Below are positions 8,440-17,094 of a DNA stretch of 30,966 nucleotides, in pieces. The notes under the pieces are model-generated. The model saw only the letters and a list, made by a program, of their open reading frames with translations. It did not search any database and was not told the origin of the DNA. The position numbers were made by a program, and so were the translations under genes. The first letter of the stretch is position 1, and every line of letters starts with the position of its first letter. The stretch is from Synechococcales cyanobacterium 340R_concoct_173_sub. Lineage in GTDB: Bacteria; Cyanobacteriota; Cyanobacteriia; Leptolyngbyales; Leptolyngbyaceae. The stretch is from positions 1 to 30,966 of the forward strand of contig JANXNM010000025.1 in the NCBI GenBank assembly GCA_025354065.1. Reading direction: 5' to 3'.

Positions 8440-9255
8440 CTAGTAAATTGCCGTCATTAGTTTTTTACGATATATATTAGTCAATGGGTTTTCATTTCCC
8501 AACAAATCAAATAAGGCCAACATCGATCGCCGCGCCGCATCATTACGATAGAGCCGATCGCGTTCAACGATGGCTAAAAATCCTGACAGCGCCTCTTCAT
8601 AGCGTTGTTCTAATGAAGCTTGAGCAGCATCTTTATATTGCTGATCCAATTCACTCATCACCTCAGAACCGATCGCCCGTTTAAACTCAATCAACGCCTG
8701 AAGTCCCCGTGCCCGTGCCGCCAATTCCTTCTCATGCTGTGGAATTCGACCCGCTAAAGTTTCCGCCATTTCTAGATTGCCAGACTCCAAATAAAAATTT
8801 CCGGCTTCTAAAATCAATCCCGGATCATTAGGATGTTCAGTTAATAAGGCTTGAATTTGAATTTCAGCCGCCACAATATTCCCCGATTCCGCCAAAGCAT
8901 AGAGCCGATCGAGACTCGCATTCAACCCCGATTTTAATTTAAGCCGCTGTAGCATTTCCCGCAATTTTGGCTCTGGCAACATACCCACAAATCCAGGCTG
9001 TACCAGGCCATCCACGACAATACGCACATCCGGCACACCCGAAACCCCGTATTCCTGAGCTAGGCCGGGATTCTCATCAATATCCACTTTTGCTAATACC
9101 AGACCATATTCCGGCACCAGTTTTTCCAGCAACGGCTTCAACATTTGGCACGGCCCACACCAGGTTGCAAAAAAGTCCACTACTACCGGGGTTTGATGAG
9201 ATTTTTCTAAGACCTCGGCCAGAAAAGTTGATTGATTGACATCTGAAGTACTCAT
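8440..9255 (-). CDS. Thioredoxin-TPR protein, CnoX/YbbN-like
   Basis: A 271-aa protein with an N-terminal thioredoxin fold containing the intact redox motif WCGPC (C33, C36) and the cis-proline region VSGVPDVRI, followed by TPR-like helices (about 120-271). This is the architecture of CnoX/YbbN, a chaperedoxin that hands oxidised clients to GroEL/DnaK; E. coli CnoX lacks the first cysteine, whereas this copy should be redox active. The start at 9255 is chosen because the thioredoxin domain begins there and GGTG lies upstream. The frame is open to an ATG at 9393, which would add 46 residues unlike the family. It heads the minus-strand run with ecfT. Confidence 0.88.
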   Translation of the reverse strand: MSTSDVNQSTFLAEVLEKSHQTPVVVDFFATWCGPCQMLKPLLEKLVPEYGLVLAKVDIDENPGLAQEYGVSGVPDVRIVVDGLVQPGFVGMLPEPKLREMLQRLKLKSGLNASLDRLYALAESGNIVAAEIQIQALLTEHPNDPGLILEAGNFYLESGNLEMAETLAGRIPQHEKELAARARGLQALIEFKRAIGSEVMSELDQQYKDAAQASLEQRYEEALSGFLAIVERDRLYRNDAARRSMLALFDLLGNENPLTNIYRKKLMTAIY

Positions 9256-9432
9256 AAAAATCACCGGAATAACGTGTAAAAAGATTTGGAAGAAATACAA
9301 ACGACCGTTGTTTCTTTCCATTTTCTCTTGTCTAGCACCCAATGGAACGCTAAAGTTCTTAAGATCGATCGTCTTTGACCGACGGGCACCCATCGTTCTG
9401 GTCTAAGCCAATTCCCAATTCCCCTGCAAATC
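9256..9432. promoter_or_regulatory. Divergent intergenic region cnoX-like / minC
   Basis: About 177 bp between the preferred cnoX-like start and minC. It should hold promoters for both strands; I see no confident -35/-10 pair. The cnoX frame stays open over most of it, which makes the cnoX start uncertain. Confidence 0.35.
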
Positions 9433-10389
9433 ATGCCTTCCGACGACCCAATCCCTATGCCAGCAACTAAATCAGAGGCTTTATCGGCAGAAATGCTTAA
9501 GCTGGACCCTCATCAAAGTTTAAGCGACGACCTGACGATCGAGGCTTCAGATCCTAATCAGATGGTAGCCGAAGCGGTCTCAACAGAAACTGAAACCATC
9601 CCAGTAGACAAAAATAACAACGACAGCGAAGTCTCGGACACCAATCAACCGAAAGAAACGCCCCCCATTGATCCCAATCTCCAAGTTAGGATTAAAACTG
9701 AAAAAGGCAACTTATGGATTGCTCTGCCGGGGGAACTGAAAAAAGAAGGATCTACCATTAGCTATGCTTGGAGCGAGATCATTCAGCAGATTCAGCAACG
9801 ACTCAGCGGCGACTCCCGATCGTGGGAACCCAACACTCCCGTCCGAATCCTCGCCAACGATCGACTCCTCGACACCACCCAAATCCAAGAACTTACCGAC
9901 ATCCTACTCCAAGCCAATCTACGCATTAAGCGTTTCTACACCAAACGACGCCAAACTGCTGTTGCTGTGGTCACCTGTGGGTTTTCCGTCGAGCAACAAA
10001 CCGCCCAACAAGCCCTAATGGCGGAAACCAGCACCATCCTCCTCGTCGCCGACCCAATGTATGTTCAAATGACACTGCGATCGGGTACGGAAATTCGCCA
10101 CGATGGATCCGTCATTGTCATGGGCGACATGAATCCGGGAAGCGTTGTGATTGCCGATGGCGATATTTTGGTATGGGGCAAGCTGCGGGGCATAGTCCAT
10201 GCCGGGGCCGGGGGAAATGCGGGTTCGATCGTTATGGCCATCCAAATGCAGCCCTCCCAAATTCGGATTGCAGACTTCGTGGCTCGTGGTCCCTCCAATG
10301 TCCCCGCCCAATTTTTTCCTGAAGTAGCTTATGTCACGCCGCAGGGAAAAATTAGTATCACCCAAGCCCAAAATTTTACTCGTCCATAA
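9433..10389 (+). CDS. minC: Septum site-determining protein MinC
   Basis: Division inhibitor recruited by MinD that disrupts FtsZ polymers. The 318-aa protein has an acidic, Ser/Thr-rich N-terminal tail of about 80 residues, a MinC_N-like domain (from about residue 85, VRIKTEKGNLWIALPG), a charged linker, and the right-handed beta-helix C-terminal domain (SGTEIRHDGSVIVMGD, NPGSVVIADGDILVWG, LRGIVHAGAGGN) that dimerises and binds MinD. It is longer than E. coli MinC (231 aa) because of the tail. It is separated from minDE by five genes and lies on the opposite strand. A second in-frame ATG at 9469 could be used. Confidence 0.94.
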   Translation: MPSDDPIPMPATKSEALSAEMLKLDPHQSLSDDLTIEASDPNQMVAEAVSTETETIPVDKNNNDSEVSDTNQPKETPPIDPNLQVRIKTEKGNLWIALPGELKKEGSTISYAWSEIIQQIQQRLSGDSRSWEPNTPVRILANDRLLDTTQIQELTDILLQANLRIKRFYTKRRQTAVAVVTCGFSVEQQTAQQALMAETSTILLVADPMYVQMTLRSGTEIRHDGSVIVMGDMNPGSVVIADGDILVWGKLRGIVHAGAGGNAGSIVMAIQMQPSQIRIADFVARGPSNVPAQFFPEVAYVTPQGKISITQAQNFTRP

Positions 10390-10447
10390 TTCACTCGCTT
10401 GCAATTCATCCGTTTATAATTCATTCGTATTTAAAACGCTATCGCCC

Positions 10448-11296
10448 ATGCCTTCGACCCGTTCAGTCAATGCCTCATCCCGTCTTGGATGGAACCTCGA
10501 ATCTCGCGATCGTGACTTTATTGCAGCCCTGATGCCGATTTGGGACTGGCTGTATCAGTATTATTTTCGCGTCCAGACTTCGGGCTGGGAAACGGTGCCA
10601 GACGGTCAAGTCTTGGTAGTGGGATCGCATAATGGCGGACTAGCGGCCCCGGATATGCACATGATGATGTATGACTGGTTTCGCCGATTTGGCATCGATC
10701 GCCCCGTCTACGGGTTAATGCACGCCCAACTCAGCAAAAGTTTCCCCCCTGGCACCGAGTTAGCCGTTAAAATTGGAGCCATCATGGCCCACCCAACCAT
10801 GGCCCGCGCAGCCCTTGACTCTGGAGCCAGTTTATTAGTGTATCCGGGCGGTGTGAAGGATTTGTTTCGGCCCCACAATCAACGCGATCGGATTTGCTTC
10901 AACAATAACAGCGGCTTTATCAAACTGGCCTTGCAATATGAAGTTCCGATCGTCCCCGCAATTTCTTGGGGTGCCCACGACACATTAGTCATATTGGCAG
11001 ATCTGTATCCACTAGTTAAGGAACTTCGCCACTATTTCAAATTTCCTTGGCCGGGTGCCATCGACCCGATCGTCTTTCCCTTGTATCTCGGTTTACCTTG
11101 GGGAATTGGCCTTGGCCCGCTTCCTAATGTGCCACTCCCCATCCAAATTCATACCCGAGTTCTTCCCCCAATTACATTCTCTCGCTACGGAATTGAAGCC
11201 ATGCGCGATCGGGACTATGTTCAAGGCTGTTATCAGCAGGTCCACAATACCTTACAAGTCGGCCTAGATCAGCTCAAAGCAGAGGTGAAACGCTAG
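10448..11296 (+). CDS. Lysophospholipid acyltransferase-like protein
   Basis: A 282-aa member of the PlsC/DGAT acyltransferase superfamily, expected to transfer acyl groups to a glycerolipid or related acceptor at the membrane. The catalytic block reads SHNGGLAAPD (H61 to D69), a longer spacing than the classic HX4D. The later VYPGGVKDLF block (PGG at 133-135) matches the PGG motif of the DGAT/TMEM68-like branch. The C-terminal half contains hydrophobic, proline-rich segments. The ATG at 10448 is preferred; the frame is open further upstream but would overlap minC. It lies 58 bp after minC, same strand. Substrate not assignable. Confidence 0.85.
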   Translation: MPSTRSVNASSRLGWNLESRDRDFIAALMPIWDWLYQYYFRVQTSGWETVPDGQVLVVGSHNGGLAAPDMHMMMYDWFRRFGIDRPVYGLMHAQLSKSFPPGTELAVKIGAIMAHPTMARAALDSGASLLVYPGGVKDLFRPHNQRDRICFNNNSGFIKLALQYEVPIVPAISWGAHDTLVILADLYPLVKELRHYFKFPWPGAIDPIVFPLYLGLPWGIGLGPLPNVPLPIQIHTRVLPPITFSRYGIEAMRDRDYVQGCYQQVHNTLQVGLDQLKAEVKR

Positions 11297-11644
11297 TGAA
11301 CAACCATCTAGGAAGAATCTTAGATTTGTTCAGAGAGAAGTATTCCTAAAGATATAAATATTTTAATTTTATAGAATATATATGCCTTTAGATATACTAT
11401 GTGTGACTTTATATACTGACCTAGTATATTTACTGAGAGAGTTCTTAATTAATGCTTGATGCAACTTAAACGGATATAAGGTTGCAATGATGTTAGGTGA
11501 GGCGAGAAACCCAAGGGGTAATAGTTTAGTCGTTAATGGAAAGATGCGGATTGAGTCTCTAAGGATGTTTATAACTATTTAGTATCAATTCGTACATCAG
11601 ACTGTCATGCATCTTACCGATCTGGGAACTCCCGACTTTAATCT
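11297..11644. other. AT-rich intergenic region with hairpins
   Basis: About 350 bp with no convincing gene. It starts with a hairpin at 11298-11331 (GAACAA..ATCTA with TAGATTTGTTC, CC bulge), probably the end of the acyltransferase transcript. A second imperfect stem, TGCAAC with GTTGCA, lies around 11459-11488. The middle is very AT-rich and has no CGATCG. It could hold a promoter or a small RNA; nothing is recognised. Confidence 0.4.
11298..11331 (+). terminator. Hairpin after acyltransferase gene
   Basis: The left arm GAACAACCATCTA pairs with TAGATTTGTTC with a two-base bulge, giving 11 bp directly after the stop codon. There is no U-tract after it, so terminator function is tentative. 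Confidence 0.35.
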
Positions 11645-12019
11645 ATGTATACTCGTTCTGTTCTTTTTTGCTTACAGATCATAAATCTGATCACAATTAA
11701 CCAGCTTAGCTCTGCCGTTGCGTCCCCAAGTTTATTGCCTCGCCTCGCTTCTACTTCAAGCTCACAACAATACAGGCCGCCTGCCCGCGAAACGCCGCTG
11801 CGAACAGATAGCGCAGGAGTTCGGTTAAGTGAGGAGAAGGGACCATCGGTTGTTACCCAAAGTACAATAGCAACGCAACGCCCGATCGCATATCAGCTTG
11901 TGATCGGTAGATTAATCGATTACGTTCAAACTCTTATCCCAAAATTCCCCATAGCTTTAAAGCCTAAATTAATCCTGATCCCGAACCAATCGCAACCCAA
12001 CCAACGCCCCAATCAATAA
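11645..12019 (+). CDS. Possible small secreted protein
   Basis: An open frame of 124 aa. The N-terminus resembles a signal peptide: MYTRSV, a hydrophobic core, and a possible cleavage site at AVA-S near residue 27. The rest is rich in Ser, Pro, Gln and Arg with no known motif. It has no visible Shine-Dalgarno, and its last 51 bp overlap the 3' end of the convergent rhomboid gene. It could be a real lineage-specific exported protein or chance; I lean slightly to chance. Confidence 0.3.
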   Translation: MYTRSVLFCLQIINLITINQLSSAVASPSLLPRLASTSSSQQYRPPARETPLRTDSAGVRLSEEKGPSVVTQSTIATQRPIAYQLVIGRLIDYVQTLIPKFPIALKPKLILIPNQSQPNQRPNQ

Positions 12020-13576
12020 ACCACCTAAATGCCCGACCCCGCTCACATTAGGATTCACCGCATCAAAGGCAGTTTGCAGAATAACAATCAGGCCGATCGA
12101 TCGTAGCCATTGCTTCGCAACTAAATCACCCTTACGCCAGCCCTTCCAATAGATCGCTATCATCACACCAATCATCCCCATAATCGCTCCAGAAGCACCG
12201 ATCGCACTCATGGTTCCGGCTCCGGTCAGGCTTGATAAAATAGCGAGAAGAATCATAGAGCCGATTCCTGTGGTGAAATATGCGATCGCATAGCGCAATG
12301 TTCCCAGACGCGACTCGACAAACGCGCCGACAATCATTAAGCCCAACATGTTGAAAAGTAAATGCACAATGCTACTGGGATCATGTAAAAACATAGCTGT
12401 CAACGGTTGCCACCATGCGCCATTAAAAAATTGATCGGGGACCAATGCACCCCAATCATAAATGTCTAAAAGTCCTTTCACAATAAGCGCGATCGGGGGC
12501 TGAAGGTTGAAAACAATATCTGAACGAATTACTCCATAAAAAATAACAATTGGTAATGCATAAATCAAACAATTCACCAACACGATCGCATAGGTCAACG
12601 GCACTTGGCGTATGGTCGTTGGGTTGCGGGGATTGTATTTCAAATCTTCTTGTTGCATTCGCTGCAAGTTCTGGAGAATACTACGAGATTCTAAATTCAA
12701 CAATTGAAACGATCGGATTGGAGCCTGCGATGATCGCCACTCTAAACTACTCTTCAATTCACAACTGGGAAATTGTTTTAGGGCTTGAAACTCTGTATTT
12801 GCAATCTCAAAATTTCCGGCATACCAGTTGGCCGTAGCAATCCAAAATCGTTTACTAGTACTAGAATAATCATTAAGTCCGGTATTCAACAATTGCTTCA
12901 CTTCATTAGTCTGTCCGGTGAATGCAAAGGCATACAATTTACTTAATAACACCAAAGCAATATTGCCCGATTTTCCCGATCGTAAATGACACTCTTTCAC
13001 CGCCACCAACAATTGATCTAACTGCCGCGTTTCCCCAAGCGATCGTAAATATAGTCCAGCACTACTCGCTTCATCCAATCGCTGTGCTTTCGTCAATTGG
13101 GTCTCGGCAATATTTAAATAGGTATACCATTTGGCTTTTAAATTATGAATCGTCGCGATCGCTAGCCGACCGTCATAGTCATCCACAGACTGCCTCGGTT
13201 CCAACAGTTTTAATGCATCATCGAGATTTCCCTGATGTGCCAATTCCAAAGCTCGTAACATCTGAGGATAGTTCCACCAACCATCTCCGGGATGAAGAAG
13301 TCTGACCACATTAGCAATTAGCCGCGCTTGAACATATTTCTCCTGCGATCGGAGTTTTGCAATCTGCGCCATGCCAAAAATCGGCAAACCAATTCCAATT
13401 GTCCACAACACTGCTACCAGTCCCACGGTCCATTGTGCTTTCAGCTGCCAACCGATCGCCATAATGATCAAAATCGACGCGGCTACAAATGACCAGCCTT
13501 GATTCTTTTTCGATCGTAGCAGAATGGCAATACAGGAAATTGCAACAATCTGAAGAATAACAATTTCAATACTCAT
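11969..13576 (-). CDS. Rhomboid intramembrane serine protease with TPR-like region
   Basis: A 535-aa membrane protein. The N-terminus has two to three hydrophobic helices (about 1-75), then a soluble helical TPR-like region (about 90-300, e.g. ALELAHQGNLDDALKLL), then a six-helix rhomboid domain with the loop segment NGAWWQPLTAMFLH, HLLFNMLGL, the catalytic serine in GASGA (S462) and the catalytic histidine in GHLGG (H516). It cleaves transmembrane substrates within the membrane; the TPR part may recruit partners. It lies 42 bp downstream of the 179-aa protein gene. Substrates unknown. Confidence 0.9.
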   Translation of the reverse strand: MSIEIVILQIVAISCIAILLRSKKNQGWSFVAASILIIMAIGWQLKAQWTVGLVAVLWTIGIGLPIFGMAQIAKLRSQEKYVQARLIANVVRLLHPGDGWWNYPQMLRALELAHQGNLDDALKLLEPRQSVDDYDGRLAIATIHNLKAKWYTYLNIAETQLTKAQRLDEASSAGLYLRSLGETRQLDQLLVAVKECHLRSGKSGNIALVLLSKLYAFAFTGQTNEVKQLLNTGLNDYSSTSKRFWIATANWYAGNFEIANTEFQALKQFPSCELKSSLEWRSSQAPIRSFQLLNLESRSILQNLQRMQQEDLKYNPRNPTTIRQVPLTYAIVLVNCLIYALPIVIFYGVIRSDIVFNLQPPIALIVKGLLDIYDWGALVPDQFFNGAWWQPLTAMFLHDPSSIVHLLFNMLGLMIVGAFVESRLGTLRYAIAYFTTGIGSMILLAILSSLTGAGTMSAIGASGAIMGMIGVMIAIYWKGWRKGDLVAKQWLRSIGLIVILQTAFDAVNPNVSGVGHLGGLLIGALVGLRLVRDQD

Positions 13577-13618
13577 ACAGAATGGCCATCCCTAATAATT
13601 CGTTCTTACTTTATGTCC

Positions 13619-14158
13619 CTATTTCACGTCCAGCTTCGAGGCCAAGGTCAGCGCTAACACATGTCCGATCGCATCGCGTTGTTCTTGATCGTAGCCCCAG
13701 CGATCGAGAAAGCTTTGATAATCACCCTTGTTATTTTGAATTGTAGATTGCATCGATCGCAAAAGAGTTGTTATTTCAGACAGATTCAGTTGTTGAACTA
13801 AATGAATCGATCGCGCTTGAGTTTGGTTCGAACTAGCGGCCAATTGATCATTGCCATTGCGTTGATGAGTCAGGATCATGGCGGTGGGCATCGCAATATT
13901 TTTTACCATTAAATCCGCGATCGCAGTCGGGTTCGATCGTAAGGCTCGGAGCAATGCAGGAGTTGGCACATCAGCCAAGGCAAAATTCCCCGTTAAAAAC
14001 ACTACAAAAAAACCCCGTGCGCCGTTCTGAGTTTGAAGCAATGCTGTAATCGCGGACTCTAGTAACGTATCAGATGGAGTTGACACTAATAAATCTTGGG
14101 TCAGATCCATCGCTTGCTCAAATGTAATATTAGGCGAGACCGTAAACTCTAGGTTCAT
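13619..14158 (-). CDS. Conserved hypothetical protein
   Basis: A 179-aa soluble, mostly helical protein without a recognised domain. Features: FEQAMDLTQDLL near the start, GARGFFVVFLTG, and a central segment predicting successive short helices (LADVPTPALLRALRSNP). The end, FLDRWGYDQEQRDAIGHVLALTLASKL, looks amphipathic. No signal peptide or membrane segment. It sits between the kinase/WD40 gene and the rhomboid gene on the same strand and may be cotranscribed with the latter. I do not recognise a function. Confidence 0.7.
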   Translation of the reverse strand: MNLEFTVSPNITFEQAMDLTQDLLVSTPSDTLLESAITALLQTQNGARGFFVVFLTGNFALADVPTPALLRALRSNPTAIADLMVKNIAMPTAMILTHQRNGNDQLAASSNQTQARSIHLVQQLNLSEITTLLRSMQSTIQNNKGDYQSFLDRWGYDQEQRDAIGHVLALTLASKLDVK

Positions 14159-14276
14159 TTTAAAAGTTTGAATAAGGCCGATTGTTTCATCATACCGCTT
14201 GTTTTTAGATGATTTCTAAAAAGTTATTACCCACTTTTTTAAAATTACCTTACCCATCGAATTGAACAGAACAACA

Positions 14277-16460
14277 TCATCCCAATTTCCAAACTTTAAT
14301 TAAATTATCAGAACTCGCACTCGCAAACCATTTTTGATTTGGACTAACAACGATCGCATTCACCGCACTTTTATGACCCGTCAGCGTTACGATCGGCTCA
14401 CCCGAGGCAAAATGCCAAATCCGAATGGTCTTATCCGCACTACCACTAATTAAATAACGACCATCCGGTGTAATCGCCACACTATTCACCATATCTAAAT
14501 GCCCAATTAACGTCCGCACCAATTCACCAGATTGGGTATTCCAAATTTTGATTGTACGGTCTTTGCTACTACTGACAACATATCGTCCAGATTGCGTTAG
14601 TGCCACACTCAACACTGAATTATTATGGCCATTAAAACAATGAAGAAGTTGAGTAGTATTGAAATTCCAAACCCGAACTTTGTTATCAAGTCCCCCGCAC
14701 GCTACCACCTGAGCATTTGCACTAATTGCCACCGATCGCACCATACCTAACACTTCAGGATAACTCCGTAACAACGCCCCCGAATTAACATTCCAAACGC
14801 ACAGGGTTCGATCTTCAGCACCGCTGACTAAAAATTGACCATCAGGACTCACGGCGATCGAATTAATGTCTCGCGTATGCACGGAAAGCGATCGTTCCAA
14901 ATTTCCCGTACTCAACTGCCAAAATTTAATACTAATATCATCACTACAACTAACCACCGTTTTACCATTAGACGTAATCGCCAAACCATTAATCGGTTTA
15001 GTATGACCTTTCAAAATTTTATCCGCATCTCCACTCAACAAATCCCAAACAATAATCCGATCGTCCAATCCACCACTCACTAATGTCTGACCATCAGGAC
15101 TAGTCGCTAAAGCAAGGACCCAAGATGAATGGCCTTTAAGAGTCGAAATACAACCATAGAGATCCGTTAGTTCACCTGAAATACGATCGCTAGTTGGCGA
15201 AGAGATCGGCGAAGAGGTTGGCGAAGACTTTGCCGACGGAGACGATCGGGGAATATCGACTATTGACAATAATCTTGCCGATACAACATCAGAAGATGAA
15301 GGCGCGTCGGGTAATTCGTTCGCTTGAGACAACTGATTTGATTGAGACGAAACATCAAGATCTCGTAAATCCGTTACAAAATCTGAATTATTAAGCCCTT
15401 GAGAATTGGCCCGAATCTCTGAATTACTGAAACTGTCATTATGGTTCGCCGACTGTGGAATTCGAGAAAGTTTGGGAGGCTCGGTCGGTTGTGGGATTGA
15501 TGCCGCGCTGCTCCTTGGAAATGAAAAAGAAGACCCTGGAGAAAGGCTTGACGGGCGCGACAGTAATCTACGTAAGTCATGCATGACTTGATCTGCCGTC
15601 TGATAGCGTTCAATCACCAGGTCTTTTAATAACCGATCGAGAATTTGTCCAATCCCTTCCGAAAATCGAACGCCTTGGTCCGCCAATTTCGATCGCCACA
15701 GCCAATTGCCCTGAATTGGGTCATATAAGTCGTCCGGCCTTGTCTTGGTCATCAAATACAAACAAGTCGCCCCCAGACTATACAAATCACTCGCAGGGAA
15801 TGCTCGACCGCTGCGGAGTTGTTCTATAGGCGCATAGCCTTCAGTGCCAATTTTTGTTCCGGGAACTCCCAAATCAGACCCAACTTCTTCAAGCACTTTA
15901 GCAATGCCGAAGTCGATTAAAATTAGGCGATTGTCTAGCTTGCGACGAATAATATTAGCTGGGGTAATGTCGCGATGAATCACATTACGATCGTGAACAA
16001 ACTTCAAAATCGGCAGCAAACCCGCCATCACTTCCCGAATTTTCTGCTCCCCAAAACAGCCCTGATGCGATAATTCTTGCGCCAGCGTCGCCCCTTCAAT
16101 AAATTGCTGCACAAGATATAGGCGATTGTCCTGCTCGAAATAGGCCATTAGACTGGGAATGTGAGGATGCTCGCCCAGTTCATTCAGTCGTATGGCCTCT
16201 TGTTCAAATAGTAAGACGGCCTTTTTCATGGAGTTTTCGCTTTTCACCTGCGGCAAAAACTGCTTAATCACACAGCGAGCCTTCAGCCGATCTTCATCCA
16301 CGGCCAAATAAGTCTTTCCAAACCCACCCTGCCCCAAGGCCCGCACAATTCGGTATCGCCCCCGTAGCAAAGGAACAAGAGGCAATCCGCATCTCTCACA
16401 GCCAGTAGATTGCGCGACATTAATGGGTTGCTTGCAGTCGGGATTAAGGCAGTAAATCAT
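14277..16460 (-). CDS. Ser/Thr protein kinase with WD40 propeller
   Basis: A 727-aa signalling protein. The N-terminus has a four-cysteine zinc-ribbon-like knot (C4, C9, C21, C24). The kinase domain spans about 36-310: glycine loop GQGGFGKTY, ATP lysine K66, catalytic HRDITPANI (D164, N169), DFG at 183-185, APIEQL in the P+1 loop. A Ser/Pro-rich linker follows (about 310-435), partly encoded by a 12-bp tandem repeat around 15196-15231. The C-terminal seven WD40 repeats (about 440-727) should form one beta-propeller for protein binding. All catalytic residues are present, so it should be active. This architecture is common in filamentous cyanobacteria. Targets unknown. Confidence 0.95.
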   Translation of the reverse strand: MIYCLNPDCKQPINVAQSTGCERCGLPLVPLLRGRYRIVRALGQGGFGKTYLAVDEDRLKARCVIKQFLPQVKSENSMKKAVLLFEQEAIRLNELGEHPHIPSLMAYFEQDNRLYLVQQFIEGATLAQELSHQGCFGEQKIREVMAGLLPILKFVHDRNVIHRDITPANIIRRKLDNRLILIDFGIAKVLEEVGSDLGVPGTKIGTEGYAPIEQLRSGRAFPASDLYSLGATCLYLMTKTRPDDLYDPIQGNWLWRSKLADQGVRFSEGIGQILDRLLKDLVIERYQTADQVMHDLRRLLSRPSSLSPGSSFSFPRSSAASIPQPTEPPKLSRIPQSANHNDSFSNSEIRANSQGLNNSDFVTDLRDLDVSSQSNQLSQANELPDAPSSSDVVSARLLSIVDIPRSSPSAKSSPTSSPISSPTSDRISGELTDLYGCISTLKGHSSWVLALATSPDGQTLVSGGLDDRIIVWDLLSGDADKILKGHTKPINGLAITSNGKTVVSCSDDISIKFWQLSTGNLERSLSVHTRDINSIAVSPDGQFLVSGAEDRTLCVWNVNSGALLRSYPEVLGMVRSVAISANAQVVACGGLDNKVRVWNFNTTQLLHCFNGHNNSVLSVALTQSGRYVVSSSKDRTIKIWNTQSGELVRTLIGHLDMVNSVAITPDGRYLISGSADKTIRIWHFASGEPIVTLTGHKSAVNAIVVSPNQKWFASASSDNLIKVWKLG

Positions 16461-16675
16461 GAAATCCTGTAGAAATAGCGCACCCTGGGCACCAGATAGT
16501 GATTTCGCGTTAGCTTATCCAAGATATTTGCCGAGACATAAGCCAGTAGCGTAATTTTTCTGACAGCTTTCATTGTACGGTGCTGCTATTGCCTGCGATC
16601 GCATCTTCAACCACAAAAGTCATTTTTCACACGATTTCCATACATGTCGTCCCAAAAATAGGAACAGTTTTGCCC

Positions 16676-16957
16676 ATGACTACTCCCCTAACGTATCCCC
16701 ATCCCACCCATCCCACCATTACCCTCAAACTCTTTGCCGCCTACCAAGATGCTATTGGGCAAGCCGAACTCACCCAAACAATTGCCCCGGAAACCACGAT
16801 CGCCGCACTCCTAGAACAACTTCTCCAACAATATCCGCAACTCGAACCCTGGCGGCATCTCACCCGATTCGGCGTAAACCTAGCCTTTGTCACCGCGGAT
16901 ACCATCCTTCAAGACGGCGATGAGGTTGTCTTAATTCCACCTGTCAGCGGCGGCTAG
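16676..16957 (+). CDS. moaD: MoaD-type sulfur carrier protein
   Basis: A 93-aa ubiquitin-fold protein that ends PPVSGG, the C-terminal Gly-Gly that is adenylated and converted to a thiocarboxylate to supply sulfur for molybdopterin. The core (TLKLFAAYQDAIG, TIAALLEQLLQQYP, LQDGDEVVLIPP) matches MoaD. The ATG at 16676 is chosen because the fold begins shortly after; the frame is open upstream without family-like sequence. No moaE or moeB is in view. It lies 137 bp upstream of thrC, same strand. Confidence 0.85.
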   Translation: MTTPLTYPHPTHPTITLKLFAAYQDAIGQAELTQTIAPETTIAALLEQLLQQYPQLEPWRHLTRFGVNLAFVTADTILQDGDEVVLIPPVSGG

Positions 16958-17011
16958 CCATACAGCAATCCTCACTTCATAAATTATCCCGACTAAAAAG
17001 GTCGGCTATGT

Positions 17012-17040
17012 TTGACTTCAGTAGAAATGACAGGTAAAGT
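17012..17040 (+). promoter_or_regulatory. Candidate sigma-70-type promoter for thrC
   Basis: TTGACT at 17012-17017 is followed after exactly 17 bp by TAAAGT at 17035-17040, about 55 bp upstream of the thrC start. A strong Shine-Dalgarno AGGAG (17080-17084) precedes the ATG. The promoter match is by eye only. Confidence 0.4.
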
Positions 17041-17094
17041 CATGTTCATACAGTGAAAACAAAGCATTATCTAACCCTTAGGAGCTTGTAAGAC

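Noticed and set aside
10331..10447. Upstream extension of the acyltransferase frame
   Set aside because: It overlaps the end of minC in another frame and reads as low-complexity sequence; the ATG at 10448 fits the family.
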